Shown: in pieces, positions 10,173 to 18,839 of the stretch | How positions within the stretch are numbered: the stretch's first letter is position 1 | Layout of the letters: every line of letters begins with the position of its first letter | DNA from: Wenyingzhuangia gilva | Lineage (GTDB): Bacteria; Bacteroidota; Bacteroidia; Flavobacteriales; Flavobacteriaceae | Reading direction: 5' to 3' | Length of the DNA stretch: 64,000 bases | NCBI RefSeq assembly: GCF_030519655.1 | Contig: NZ_JAUMIT010000001.1 | Span: 620,001-684,000 of the forward strand | Notes under the pieces: model-generated | Told to the model about the DNA's origin: nothing | The model's database searches: none | What the model saw: only the letters and a program-made list of their open reading frames with translations | Made by a program: the position numbers and the translations under genes

Positions 10173-11387
10173 TTATCTCATCTTTAGAGTCACAATAGAC
10201 AACACTGCTAATAAAATACCTACGATTAAAAACCTTGCTACAATTTTACTTTCGTGATATCCTTTCTTTTGATAATGGTGATGTAATGGAGCCATTAAAA
10301 AAACACGTTTTCCTTCGCCAAACTTTATTCTTGTGTACTTGAACCAAAAAACTTGGATAATAACAGACAGGTTCTCTACCAAGAAAATTCCCGCCAACAC
10401 TGGAATCAACAATTCTTTACGAACTGCAATGGCAATTACTGCAATGATTCCTCCAATGGTTAAACTTCCTGTATCTCCCATAAACACTTGTGCAGGAAAT
10501 GTGTTATACCATAAAAAACCAATCAAACCACCGGCAAAAGCACTTATATAAATGGTCATTTCCCCTGAGTTTGGAATATACATCACGTTTAGATAATCTG
10601 AGAAAACAATGTTCCCTGACACCCAAGCAAAAACTCCTAAAACCGCTACAATAATGGTAGAAGTTCCTGCTGCCAAACCATCAATACCATCAGTTAAATT
10701 AGCTCCGTTAGAAACTCCCGTTACAATAAATATCACTACAGGAATAAAAATAAGCCAAGCGTAATCAGCAGCATTTTCTCCCATCCAACTGATGACAGAA
10801 GCATAATCAAACTCATTATTTTTTAAGAATGGAATGGTAGTTTTTACTGATTTGATTTCCTCTCCAAACAAATGTGTATTGGCTATTTTTTGAGAAAAAG
10901 GCAATTCTTTTTTCATGGTCACGGCAGGATGAAAATAGAACATCGCTCCAACAAACAATCCTAAACCAACTTGACCTAAAACTTTAAACTTCCCTTTTAA
11001 TCCTTCTTTATCTTTTTTAAATACTTTGATATAATCATCTAAAAACCCAATGGCACCCATCCACAAAGTGGTGATGATTAAGATGATTACATAAATATTA
11101 TCTAATCTTGCAAATAAGAATACTGGAATTAAAGTGGCTAAAATAATAATCAGTCCTCCCATGGTTGGTGTTCCTGCTTTTTGCACTTGACCATCCAACC
11201 CTAAATCCCTTACCGTTTCTCCAATTTGTTGTTTACGTAAATAATCTATCAATCTTTTTCCGTAAATGGTAGACAATAACAATGAAACCATAAATGCCAA
11301 AGCCGAACGGAACGTAATAAACTGAAACAAACTAGCTCCAATCAGTTGATATTCTTTTTCTAAATACTCAAATAAGTAGTACAACAT
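10173..11387 (-). CDS. mraY: Phospho-N-acetylmuramoyl-pentapeptide transferase MraY
   Basis: Integral membrane enzyme that transfers phospho-MurNAc-pentapeptide from UDP to undecaprenyl phosphate, making lipid I. About ten membrane helices are predicted by eye. Motifs seen are the cytoplasmic GTPTMGG loop, GFLDDYIKV with the metal-binding Asp pair, [15 protein letters not shown], the FMGDTGSL motif and the [11 protein letters not shown] histidine loop. At 404 residues it is longer than the E. coli protein (360); the extra part is an extended segment around 165-205 that looks like the enlarged loop of Bacteroidota MraY. Its ATG overlaps the murE stop by 1 nt. Confidence 0.98.
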   Translation of the reverse strand: MLYYLFEYLEKEYQLIGASLFQFITFRSALAFMVSLLLSTIYGKRLIDYLRKQQIGETVRDLGLDGQVQKAGTPTMGGLIIILATLIPVFLFARLDNIYVIILIITTLWMGAIGFLDDYIKVFKKDKEGLKGKFKVLGQVGLGLFVGAMFYFHPAVTMKKELPFSQKIANTHLFGEEIKSVKTTIPFLKNNEFDYASVISWMGENAADYAWLIFIPVVIFIVTGVSNGANLTDGIDGLAAGTSTIIVAVLGVFAWVSGNIVFSDYLNVMYIPNSGEMTIYISAFAGGLIGFLWYNTFPAQVFMGDTGSLTIGGIIAVIAIAVRKELLIPVLAGIFLVENLSVIIQVFWFKYTRIKFGEGKRVFLMAPLHHHYQKKGYHESKIVARFLIVGILLAVLSIVTLKMR

Positions 11388-12850
11388 TATTTATTCAGTG
11401 TTTCAAAAGTTTCTATTAATATCTCTTTATCATCAAAATGAGTTCTTTTCCCATTTACTTCTTGATAGGTCTCGTGCCCTTTACCAGCCACCAAAACCAC
11501 ATCATCTTTTTTAGCCAATTTACAAGCTGTCTTAATCGCCTGTTTTCTATCGGAAATCGTTAATACTTTATGTGCTTTTTCAGCTGTAATCCCTGCTTCC
11601 ATATCTTCTAAAATCAAAGCCGGATCTTCAGTTCTTGGATTGTCAGAAGTTAAAATGACCTGTGTGCTTAACTCTGCCGAAATCGCAGCCATTTTAGGTC
11701 TTTTGGTTTTATCTCTATCACCTCCACAACCCACCACTGTAATAATATTTACAGAAGAATTCACCATTTCTTTAATGGTGCTTAATATGTTTTTTAAGGC
11801 ATCTGGTGTGTGTGCATAATCTACCACGCTTACAATTCCCGTTTTAGAAACTTGATACTGAAAACGACCATCTACACTTTTTAACTGACTCAAAGCAGTT
11901 AACAATTCCATTTCATCAACTCCTAATTCACAAGCCACTCCGTAAATAGCCCCTAAATTTGAAGCATTAAATCCTCCCACCAATTGCACCCAAACTTCAT
12001 GTTGATTGATTTGTAATAACATACCAGAAAAACTCTTTTCTAAAATCCTCACCTTATAATCGGCCAATGTTTTTTGAGAATAGGTCTTTTTGGTGGCTTT
12101 GGTATTTTGCAACATCACCATTCCGTTTTTATCATCGGTATTGGTTAATGCAAAAGCTGATTGAGATAAATGGTCAAAAAACGATTTTTTAACATCTCTA
12201 TACTCACTAAAAGTTTTGTGATAGTCTAAATGATCATGCGTAATATTGGTAAATACTCCACCATTAAAATCCAATCCAAAAGTTCTTTCTTGATGAATTC
12301 CATGAGAGCTCACTTCCATAAAACAATAATCAACGCCAACTTTTACCATTTCTGCCATATACATATTAATAGCTAAAGAATCTGGTGTGGTGTGTGTGGC
12401 TGTAAATTCTTGTTGATCTACCACAACTTTTACGGTAGATAACAAGCCTGTTTTATACCCTAACAAGTGAAATAACTGATACAACAAACTCGCAACAGTA
12501 GTTTTTCCATTGGTTCCTGTAACACCAACCAACTTTAGTTTTTCTGAAGGATGATCGTAAAAATTAGCCGCCAACATTGCTAAAGCTTCATTAGCGTTTT
12601 CAACCTGTACATAAACCACTTCATCAACAATTGCTGGAGGAATTTCTTCACAAACAATTACGTTTGCTCCTAAATCAATGGCCTTTGAAATGTATTGATG
12701 TCCATCAACATGCACTCCTTTTTGAGCCACAAACAAAGTTCCTTTGATAACTTTTCTAGAATCAAAAGCAATAGCATTCGCCTCAACCTTTTCGTTAAAG
12801 TTGATTTGATTTAGAGTCGCTACTTTTTTAAATAAATCTTTTAATTCCAT
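11387..12850 (-). CDS. murE: UDP-MurNAc-tripeptide synthetase MurE (meso-diaminopimelate type)
   Basis: Cytoplasmic ligase that adds the third stem residue to UDP-MurNAc-L-Ala-D-Glu. The P-loop VTGTNGKTT lies at about 110-118, the DSRKV substrate motif near residue 30 and the carbamylated-Lys/ATP region further on. The DNPR motif at 403-406 is the signature of enzymes that use meso-diaminopimelate rather than lysine, as expected for a Gram-negative. Length 487 is normal. It starts 1 nt after ftsI and overlaps mraY by 1 nt. Confidence 0.98.
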   Translation of the reverse strand: MELKDLFKKVATLNQINFNEKVEANAIAFDSRKVIKGTLFVAQKGVHVDGHQYISKAIDLGANVIVCEEIPPAIVDEVVYVQVENANEALAMLAANFYDHPSEKLKLVGVTGTNGKTTVASLLYQLFHLLGYKTGLLSTVKVVVDQQEFTATHTTPDSLAINMYMAEMVKVGVDYCFMEVSSHGIHQERTFGLDFNGGVFTNITHDHLDYHKTFSEYRDVKKSFFDHLSQSAFALTNTDDKNGMVMLQNTKATKKTYSQKTLADYKVRILEKSFSGMLLQINQHEVWVQLVGGFNASNLGAIYGVACELGVDEMELLTALSQLKSVDGRFQYQVSKTGIVSVVDYAHTPDALKNILSTIKEMVNSSVNIITVVGCGGDRDKTKRPKMAAISAELSTQVILTSDNPRTEDPALILEDMEAGITAEKAHKVLTISDRKQAIKTACKLAKKDDVVLVAGKGHETYQEVNGKRTHFDDKEILIETFETLNK

Positions 12851-12851
12851 A

Positions 12852-14843
12852 TTAATATAATACTACTTGTTGACCTCTTTTGATATCTACTCCTTTAGTA
12901 ATGGATTGTCTTTTTACATATTCCAATCCTCCTTGAACATCTACCAACAATCCTTTATTCTCTAAAACAGAAACCGCATCCATTAAAGCCATGCCTCTAA
13001 CATCTGGCATGATGGTTTTGGTCTCTAAATTTTCTTTTTGATATTCTTGATAATCTGTTTCTAAAGATGTCAATGTTGGTAAATCCAACATTACCTTTTT
13101 TTCTTTTAAAGAACTGGTATATATTTTTTGAGCAATCGCTTTAAAAACAGGAGCTGCAACGGTTGCTCCATAATATCCTTTGTGCTTGTTGGGTTTGTTT
13201 ACCACAACCACACAAGTATATTTTGGATTTTCTGCTGGAAAAAATCCAGTAAAAGAAGACACGTACTGTGTGTTCCCTGTCCAATATTCTGTTTGACAAG
13301 TACCTGTTTTACCTGCCATAGAAAAACTAGGAGAATATAACTGTTCAGCAGTTCCACGAATCACCACATTTTTAAGAATTGCTTGAAGCTCTTCGATGGT
13401 TTCTTTGGATGCAATTTTAGGATTTAAAACTTCCGATTCAAACACTTTCTCTACCTCTCCTTGATGGCGTAATTCTTTGATGAATCTCGGTTTTACCATG
13501 ACTCCATCATTGGCAATGGCGTTGTAAAAAGTTAACAATTGTAATGGTGTTACTTTTACTCCATATCCCCATGCCATCCAAGCTAAAGACAAACCGTTCC
13601 AACTATTTGGGTCTCCTCTTTTTACATATTTTGGATCTGGAATAAAAGGTTGTCCTTCTCCTTTAATAGGCACTCCTATTTTTTCTCCAAACCCAAGTTT
13701 GTTAATTCCATCAACAAATTGTTGCGGATTGTTACTGTAAGCCTTCATCACCATTTTGGCAATTCCAACATTAGAAGAAACCTCAATTGCTCTGGCCAAA
13801 GATATTTTTCCATATCCACCTCTATGAGAATCTATAATACTTCTTCCGTAAACTTTCATCACCCCTTTCTCTGTATCAACAATATCTCCAGTATCTACTT
13901 TTTTATCTTCTAAGCCTACCAATAAACTTGCTAGTTTAAAAGTTGACCCTGGCTCTTGTGCTTCATAAATGGCATAATTTCTTTTTTCAAAATAATTACC
14001 CTTTGCAGATTTTCCCAAATTTACAATAGCTCTAACTTCTCCCGTTTGGGTTTCCATCACCATAGCACAACCATGATCTGCTTCAAAAGTTTCTAACTGC
14101 TCTAACAAAGCCGCATGCACTACATCTTGAATATTTACGTCAATGGTAGTAATCACATCACTCCCGTCTTGAGGTTCTTTTTCATTTTTATCGTTAATAG
14201 GTTTCCATTGACCTTTAGCTATTCTTTGCTTCTTTCTCCAACCGTGGTGCTCTTTTAAATAATTAATATAAGCTCCTTCTACTCCAACATTACCTCTATA
14301 ATCAGAATACCCAACAGTTCTCACAGCTAAATCACCTAAAGGTCTTGCCCTAACATTTCTTTGTTCTGTAATTAAACCACCTCTGTATTGTCCTAATTTT
14401 AAAATTGGAAAAGTTTTTAATCTAGCATAGTCTATGTAACCTAAATCTTTTGCAAGAAATAAATACCTATTTCTACGTCTTTTTCCTGATCTTAAATAAT
14501 TTCTGTAATAAGAAGATGGCTTTTTAAACAAGACCGATAGAGAATCTGACAAAGCATTGATATTTTCTTCAAAAACATTATTATCAATAGTTACCATATC
14601 TAGCCTAACCGTGTATTTAGACATCGTGGTAGCTAAAAGGTTTCCGCCTGTTGCATATATGTTCCCTCTATTAGCAAAAATGGTATCTGTTTTAATAGTT
14701 CTTTGAACAGATATCCTCCTATAATACTCTCCTTCAACAGATTGTATAAAACCCACACGCACAATTAAAACAACAAAAAGCACAGCTAGCACTAACACTA
14801 ACCAACCTAATTTGTCTACGATGCTTTTTTCTGTGGTGCTCAA
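12852..14843 (-). CDS. ftsI: Septal transpeptidase FtsI/PBP3 with a C-terminal PASTA domain
   Basis: Class B penicillin-binding protein that crosslinks septal peptidoglycan. A single N-terminal membrane helix (about 13-33) is followed by the pedestal domain and the transpeptidase domain. Active-site motifs are SxxK as GSTFK (Ser300, Lys303), SSN at 356-358 and KTG at 512-514. A single PASTA domain lies at about 609-663 (IMPDVRGMALMDAVSVLENK), giving 663 residues. PASTA on the septal PBP is common in Bacteroidota but absent from E. coli FtsI. It lies between ftsL and murE. Confidence 0.97.
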   Translation of the reverse strand: MSTTEKSIVDKLGWLVLVLAVLFVVLIVRVGFIQSVEGEYYRRISVQRTIKTDTIFANRGNIYATGGNLLATTMSKYTVRLDMVTIDNNVFEENINALSDSLSVLFKKPSSYYRNYLRSGKRRRNRYLFLAKDLGYIDYARLKTFPILKLGQYRGGLITEQRNVRARPLGDLAVRTVGYSDYRGNVGVEGAYINYLKEHHGWRKKQRIAKGQWKPINDKNEKEPQDGSDVITTIDVNIQDVVHAALLEQLETFEADHGCAMVMETQTGEVRAIVNLGKSAKGNYFEKRNYAIYEAQEPGSTFKLASLLVGLEDKKVDTGDIVDTEKGVMKVYGRSIIDSHRGGYGKISLARAIEVSSNVGIAKMVMKAYSNNPQQFVDGINKLGFGEKIGVPIKGEGQPFIPDPKYVKRGDPNSWNGLSLAWMAWGYGVKVTPLQLLTFYNAIANDGVMVKPRFIKELRHQGEVEKVFESEVLNPKIASKETIEELQAILKNVVIRGTAEQLYSPSFSMAGKTGTCQTEYWTGNTQYVSSFTGFFPAENPKYTCVVVVNKPNKHKGYYGATVAAPVFKAIAQKIYTSSLKEKKVMLDLPTLTSLETDYQEYQKENLETKTIMPDVRGMALMDAVSVLENKGLLVDVQGGLEYVKRQSITKGVDIKRGQQVVLY

Positions 14844-14849
14844 TTTTTT

Positions 14850-15176
14850 CTATTTTGGTTTTTTAACTACTATTTTTATTGGGGGTTCTACAGATGATTT
14901 TAACCCTTCTTGTGCTACTTGATCTTTAACCGTGGATTCTAATTTTAAATGAACCACTTTGGTTGCGCTATCTATATACTCCGCTTTTAGCGCTCTTATT
15001 TCTTTATTAAGAACTGATATCTTTATATTTTTTTCATCGGTTTGGTGTGCGCAAGTAATCATGATAATTGACATTCCTAAAACCACAAAGATGACTTTCC
15101 AGTTTTTAACAGAATCACTCTTTATTAAGAAGTCTCCTTTTAAAACACCAGAAATAAATTCACCAACTCCTACCAT
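14850..15176 (-). CDS. ftsL: FtsL-like septum scaffold protein
   Basis: Small bitopic protein of 108 residues with a short cytoplasmic N-terminus, one membrane helix (about 27-43) and a predicted coiled coil of Lys/Glu/Leu-rich heptads (about 50-95). This architecture is that of FtsL, which pairs with FtsB and FtsQ. Sequence conservation is weak, so the assignment relies on topology and on its position between rsmH and ftsI. The start codon overlaps the rsmH stop at 15176 by 1 nt, and ftsI begins 6 nt downstream. Confidence 0.88.
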   Translation of the reverse strand: MVGVGEFISGVLKGDFLIKSDSVKNWKVIFVVLGMSIIMITCAHQTDEKNIKISVLNKEIRALKAEYIDSATKVVHLKLESTVKDQVAQEGLKSSVEPPIKIVVKKPK

Positions 15177-16075
15177 TAGCTTTTTAATTTTGCAATTCTC
15201 AACTTGGCACTTCTCGCTCTATTGTTTATTTTGATTTCCTCTTTGCTTGGCAATATCAATCCTCCAACTTTTTGCAATGGAACACTAAAGTTTCCATAAA
15301 AGTCTTTTTCAGGTTCCCCTTCAAACATTCCTTTCTGAATGAATCTTTTTACCAATCTATCTTCTAAAGAATGATAAGAAATCACACTCAACCTTCCCTC
15401 TTCATTTAAAATGTTTGGAATCTGAGTTAAGAATTCTTTTAACACTTCTAATTCCTGATTTACCTCAATTCTTAACGCCTGAAAAATTTGTGCTAATATT
15501 TTATGCTCTTTTGCTTTTGGCAAAAACTGAGATAACACTTGTTTTAATTGAAAACTAGTTTCTATTTTATTTTCTTCACGAGCCGCTACAATTACTTTAG
15601 CCATCGCTCTACCATTTCTTAACTCCCCGTACTGAAACAAAATATTCGCAATATCCTCTTGAGTATAATAATTAATGATATGTGCAGCACTTACTTCTGC
15701 TTTTTGATCCATACGCATATCTAACTGCGCATCAAAACGAGTAGAAAACCCTCTTTCTGCTTGATCAAATTGATGAGACGAAACACCAAAATCACCTAAA
15801 ACTCCATCTACTTTTTTTGCTCCATAAAACCTTAAAAACCTTTCTATGTATCTAAAGTTTTGTGGAATCAAGGTAAAACGCTCATCGTCTAAAGCGTTTT
15901 CGTGCGCATCAGGATCTTGATCAAAAGCAAACAATTTACCACCCTCTCCCAATCTTGATAAAATTTCTTTTGAATGACCACCGCCCCCAAAGGTTACATC
16001 TACATAAATACCGTTTGGTTTTATATTTAATGCATCTACACTTTCTTTTAACAACACTGGATTATGATAACTCAT
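15176..16075 (-). CDS. rsmH: 16S rRNA (cytosine1402-N4)-methyltransferase RsmH (MraW)
   Basis: SAM-dependent enzyme that N4-methylates C1402 in the decoding centre of 16S rRNA. The N-terminal YHNPVLLKESV and DVTFGGGGHSKEIL (SAM-binding loop), the DGVLGDFGVSSHQ motif, the AERGFS segment and the C-terminal ISYHSLEDRLVKRF are all present. Length of 299 residues is normal. Its start lies inside the last 14 bp of mraZ, the usual tight mraZ-rsmH pairing. Confidence 0.98.
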   Translation of the reverse strand: MSYHNPVLLKESVDALNIKPNGIYVDVTFGGGGHSKEILSRLGEGGKLFAFDQDPDAHENALDDERFTLIPQNFRYIERFLRFYGAKKVDGVLGDFGVSSHQFDQAERGFSTRFDAQLDMRMDQKAEVSAAHIINYYTQEDIANILFQYGELRNGRAMAKVIVAAREENKIETSFQLKQVLSQFLPKAKEHKILAQIFQALRIEVNQELEVLKEFLTQIPNILNEEGRLSVISYHSLEDRLVKRFIQKGMFEGEPEKDFYGNFSVPLQKVGGLILPSKEEIKINNRARSAKLRIAKLKS

Positions 16076-16535
16076 CTTCTTCTGTATTTAAACCTCCCAT
16101 TACTTGTTCTGCCAATTCAGCAAAATCATCCATTGCACCATCAATTGCTTTTTCATACAATTCTTTATCCCATATTTCTATAATTGACACCGCTGATGAC
16201 AACACTACTTCTTTTGATATTTTGGAATATGCCAATAAATCTTTTGGCAACAATAATCTTCCAGAAGCATCTAATTCTATGTTTTTAACGCCAGCAGTAA
16301 ACAATCTTATGAAATCATTGTTCTTTTTTACAAAGCGATTCAGCTTTCCCACTTGCCCCATTACCTTGTTCCACTCTGCCATTGGGTACAATTCTAAGCA
16401 AGGCTGAAACACAGAACGTTTTAACACAAACCCCTCATGCACAACACCTTCTAACTGTTTTTTTAATCCAGCCGAAAGCATTACACGTCCTTTGGTGTCT
16501 GTTTTACATTCGTATGTTCCTATTAATGAATCCAC
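16062..16535 (-). CDS. mraZ: Transcriptional regulator / division regulator MraZ
   Basis: First gene of the dcw block. MraZ is a ring-forming DNA-binding protein with two AbrB-like SpoVT domains; in E. coli it represses its own promoter. The first domain is about residues 7-50 (YECKTDTKGRVMLSAGLKKQ), the second about 85-130 (NIELDASGRLLLPKDLLAYS). Both contain the D/K-x-x-GR-x-x-L/M-P/S pattern that makes the DNA-binding face. Length 157. Three adjacent ACCAC repeats sit immediately upstream at 16571-16600, as expected of an autoregulated gene. Confidence 0.96.
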   Translation of the reverse strand: MDSLIGTYECKTDTKGRVMLSAGLKKQLEGVVHEGFVLKRSVFQPCLELYPMAEWNKVMGQVGKLNRFVKKNNDFIRLFTAGVKNIELDASGRLLLPKDLLAYSKISKEVVLSSAVSIIEIWDKELYEKAIDGAMDDFAELAEQVMGGLNTEEDELS

Positions 16536-16552
16536 TTTTTTAGTTTACTTTT

Positions 16553-16560
16553 CAAAAATA
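16553..16560 (-). promoter_or_regulatory. -7 element of the mraZ / dcw operon promoter
   Basis: The minus strand reads TATTTTTG, a perfect TAnnTTTG match 18-25 nt before the mraZ start. No TTG is found at the usual -33 distance; that region is occupied by the MraZ-box-like repeats. Confidence 0.65.
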
Positions 16561-16570
16561 TAAAATATTT

Positions 16571-16620
16571 CACCACTTTCTACCACTTTCTACCACATTG
16601 TTGATAAGTTTTACCACAAC
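16571..16620 (-). promoter_or_regulatory. MraZ-box-like direct repeats (putative MraZ operator)
   Basis: On the minus strand three consecutive 10-bp units read GTGGTAGAAA, GTGGTAGAAA, GTGGTG (plus-strand ACCAC at 16572, 16582 and 16592). A fourth ACCAC lies 21 bp further at 16613. Known MraZ targets are short GTGG/TGGG units repeated with helical spacing just before mraZ. The repeats cover the -33 region of the promoter, which suggests repression by blocking polymerase. The family match is established knowledge; binding here is inferred. Confidence 0.72.
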
Positions 16621-16720
16621 ACCATAGATTGCTTATATTTTAAATATCAATCAGTTAAGAAGTTAGCTTTCAAGCTATAGGCTATATTTATGAATACGTG
16701 GTTTTTTATCAAAAAAAGTT

Positions 16721-16728
16721 TACATTTG
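16721..16728 (+). promoter_or_regulatory. -7 element for the hydrolase-engB operon
   Basis: TACATTTG matches TAnnTTTG exactly, 29 nt before the start at 16757. It is divergent from the mraZ promoter, so the 221-bp spacer drives both operons. Confidence 0.6.
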
Positions 16729-16756
16729 CAGCTAAACCTAAGCCTAGATAATAAGC

Positions 16757-17524
16757 ATGGAATATAACGTTAAAACGGAAGGAGAGTTTAAATACATTGA
16801 AGCTGGAGAAGGTAAAACGATTATTGTTTTACATGGCTTAATGGGGACACTTGATGATTTTGCTGGGGTTGTAAAGCACTTTTCTAAGAATGGATACAAG
16901 GTTTTAGTACCCGAATTACCTATTTATACCCTACCTATAATTAAAACAAACATTAAGAATTTAGCTAAGTTTGTTAAAAAATTTATGGAATACAAAAACA
17001 TTCCACAAGCTACTCTTTTAGGCAACTCAGCTGGTGGGCATGTTTCTTTATACATTACCAAAGCATTTCCCGAACTTGTTGACTCAATGGTATTAACAGG
17101 AAGCTCTGGCTTATATGAAAAAGCGATGGGTGACACTTACCCAAAACGTGGTGATTATCAATACATAAAAACAAAAGCCGAAGCTGTTTTTTACGATCCT
17201 AAAACTGCTACTAAAAAAATGGTAGATGATTTGTTTGAAACTGTAAATGATAGAAATTGTGCCATTAGAATTTTAGCAATGGCTAAAAGTGCTATTAGAC
17301 ACAATATGGCAAATGATTTACCTCATATGAAAATCCCTACTTGTTTGGTTTGGGGTAAACAAGATGATGTAACCCCGCCAGAAGTAGCCGAAGAATTTAA
17401 TAAATTACTACCAAACTCTGAATTGTTTTGGGTTGATAAATGTGGACATGCTCCAATGATGGAACACCCAGATCAATTTAACGAAATAGTTGCTGCTTGG
17501 TTTGAAAAAAACAACATAAAGTAA
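16757..17524 (+). CDS. Alpha/beta-fold hydrolase
   Basis: A 255-residue single-domain alpha/beta hydrolase without signal peptide, so cytoplasmic. The oxyanion-hole motif HGLMG (26-30), nucleophile elbow GNSAGG with Ser91, a late acid in WGKQDDVTPP and the catalytic His in CGHAPMMEHP make a complete triad. The substrate cannot be told; candidates are small esters or other hydrolysable metabolites. Its stop codon overlaps the ATG of engB (TAATG), so the two are co-translated. The position next to mraZ and engB is a neighbourhood I recall from other Flavobacteriaceae, which hints at a housekeeping role. Confidence 0.85.
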   Translation: MEYNVKTEGEFKYIEAGEGKTIIVLHGLMGTLDDFAGVVKHFSKNGYKVLVPELPIYTLPIIKTNIKNLAKFVKKFMEYKNIPQATLLGNSAGGHVSLYITKAFPELVDSMVLTGSSGLYEKAMGDTYPKRGDYQYIKTKAEAVFYDPKTATKKMVDDLFETVNDRNCAIRILAMAKSAIRHNMANDLPHMKIPTCLVWGKQDDVTPPEVAEEFNKLLPNSELFWVDKCGHAPMMEHPDQFNEIVAAWFEKNNIK

Positions 17525-18138
17525 TGCAGATTAAATCTGCAGAATTCATCGTAAGTAATTCAGAGGTATCAAAATGCCCTTCTGAAAACCTACCTGAATA
17601 CGCTTTTATTGGTAGGTCTAATGTTGGAAAGTCTTCATTAATCAATATGATTACCGGAAGAAACAAACTTGCAAAAACATCGGGAACTCCTGGTAAAACG
17701 CAACTAATCAATCACTTTAAAATCAACAAAAATTGGTTTTTGGTAGATTTACCTGGTTATGGATATGCTAAAGTATCTAAAAGCACTAAAAAGGAATTCC
17801 AAAGTTTTATTACCGATTATTTTAAACAACGTAAAGCACTGGTTTGTACTTTTGTGTTGGTAGACTCTCGTCATACGCCACAAAAAATAGATGTTGAGTT
17901 CATGGAATTCTTAGCAGAAAACGAAATACCTTTTGCTATTATTTTTACAAAAACGGACAAACTAAAACCTAGAGCCATTACTCAGAACATTGCCAAGTAC
18001 GAAGCTGAGATGTTGAAAGAAAAATTTGAATATTTTCCTACTTATTTCACCTCATCATCTGCAAATAAAAATGGTAGAGACGATATTTTGAACTTTATTG
18101 AGACCATCAATAAAGACTTTAACACTGGTAATTTGTAA
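17524..18138 (+). CDS. engB: Ribosome biogenesis GTPase EngB/YihA/YsxC
   Basis: TRAFAC-class GTPase needed for assembly of the large ribosomal subunit. G1 loop GRSNVGKS at 30-37, G2 Thr in TSGTPGKT, G3 DLPGYG, G4 TKTDK and a G5-like SSSANKNG are all present. Length of 204 residues is typical. The start overlaps the upstream stop by 1 nt, and the next gene follows 11 nt later, so it is the middle of a three-gene operon. Confidence 0.96.
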   Translation: MQIKSAEFIVSNSEVSKCPSENLPEYAFIGRSNVGKSSLINMITGRNKLAKTSGTPGKTQLINHFKINKNWFLVDLPGYGYAKVSKSTKKEFQSFITDYFKQRKALVCTFVLVDSRHTPQKIDVEFMEFLAENEIPFAIIFTKTDKLKPRAITQNIAKYEAEMLKEKFEYFPTYFTSSSANKNGRDDILNFIETINKDFNTGNL

Positions 18139-18149
18139 AAAAGTTTGCA

Positions 18150-18839
18150 ATGCATTCTACCAAAAACAACTTACAAATCCTTTTTGAAGACAATCACATC
18201 ATTGTGGTTAACAAACGTTCTGGAGACATAACTCAAGGAGATAAAACTGGAGATAAACCCTTAAGCGATGTTGTTAAAGAATATATTAAACACAACGAAA
18301 ACAAACCTGGGAATGTTTATTTAGGAGTTGTACACAGACTAGACAGGCCTACTTCTGGAATCGTTATTTTTGCTAAAACATCAAAAGCTTTAGAACGATT
18401 AAACAAAGCTTTAAGAGACCAAAAAATTCACAAAACTTATTGGGCTGTTGTGAACAAACAAGATATTCCAAAAAAACAAACCCTATCTCATCACCTAGTT
18501 AAAAATCCAAAAAACAACAAATCTAACGTTTGCTTACCAACCACTCAAGGAGCAAAGCATGCGATACTTCATTATGAAGTGATTAAAATATTAGATAATT
18601 TTCAGTTGTTAGAAATTGAACTTGAAACAGGGAGACATCACCAAATTAGGGTACAACTTTCTACTTTAGGCTGTACTATTAAAGGAGATTTAAAATACGG
18701 TGCAAAAAGAAGTAATAAAGATGGAAGTATTCATTTACACGCTCGTAAAATAACATTTATCCATCCTGTAAAAAAAGAACCAATCACTTTAACAGCTCCA
18801 GTTCCTAATGATGCTATTTGGCAAGCTTGTGAAAGCTAA
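18150..18839 (+). CDS. RluA-family RNA pseudouridine synthase
   Basis: Isomerises uridine to pseudouridine in rRNA or tRNA. The catalytic motif HRLDRPTSG carries the conserved Asp65. Further family motifs are KTYWAVV and the ETGRHHQIRVQLS segment in the C-terminal half. At 229 residues it lacks an N-terminal S4 domain, like the RluA/TruC-type single-domain enzymes; the target position cannot be assigned. Last gene of the hydrolase-engB operon; its stop overlaps that of the convergent neighbour by 4 bp. Confidence 0.92.
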   Translation: MHSTKNNLQILFEDNHIIVVNKRSGDITQGDKTGDKPLSDVVKEYIKHNENKPGNVYLGVVHRLDRPTSGIVIFAKTSKALERLNKALRDQKIHKTYWAVVNKQDIPKKQTLSHHLVKNPKNNKSNVCLPTTQGAKHAILHYEVIKILDNFQLLEIELETGRHHQIRVQLSTLGCTIKGDLKYGAKRSNKDGSIHLHARKITFIHPVKKEPITLTAPVPNDAIWQACES

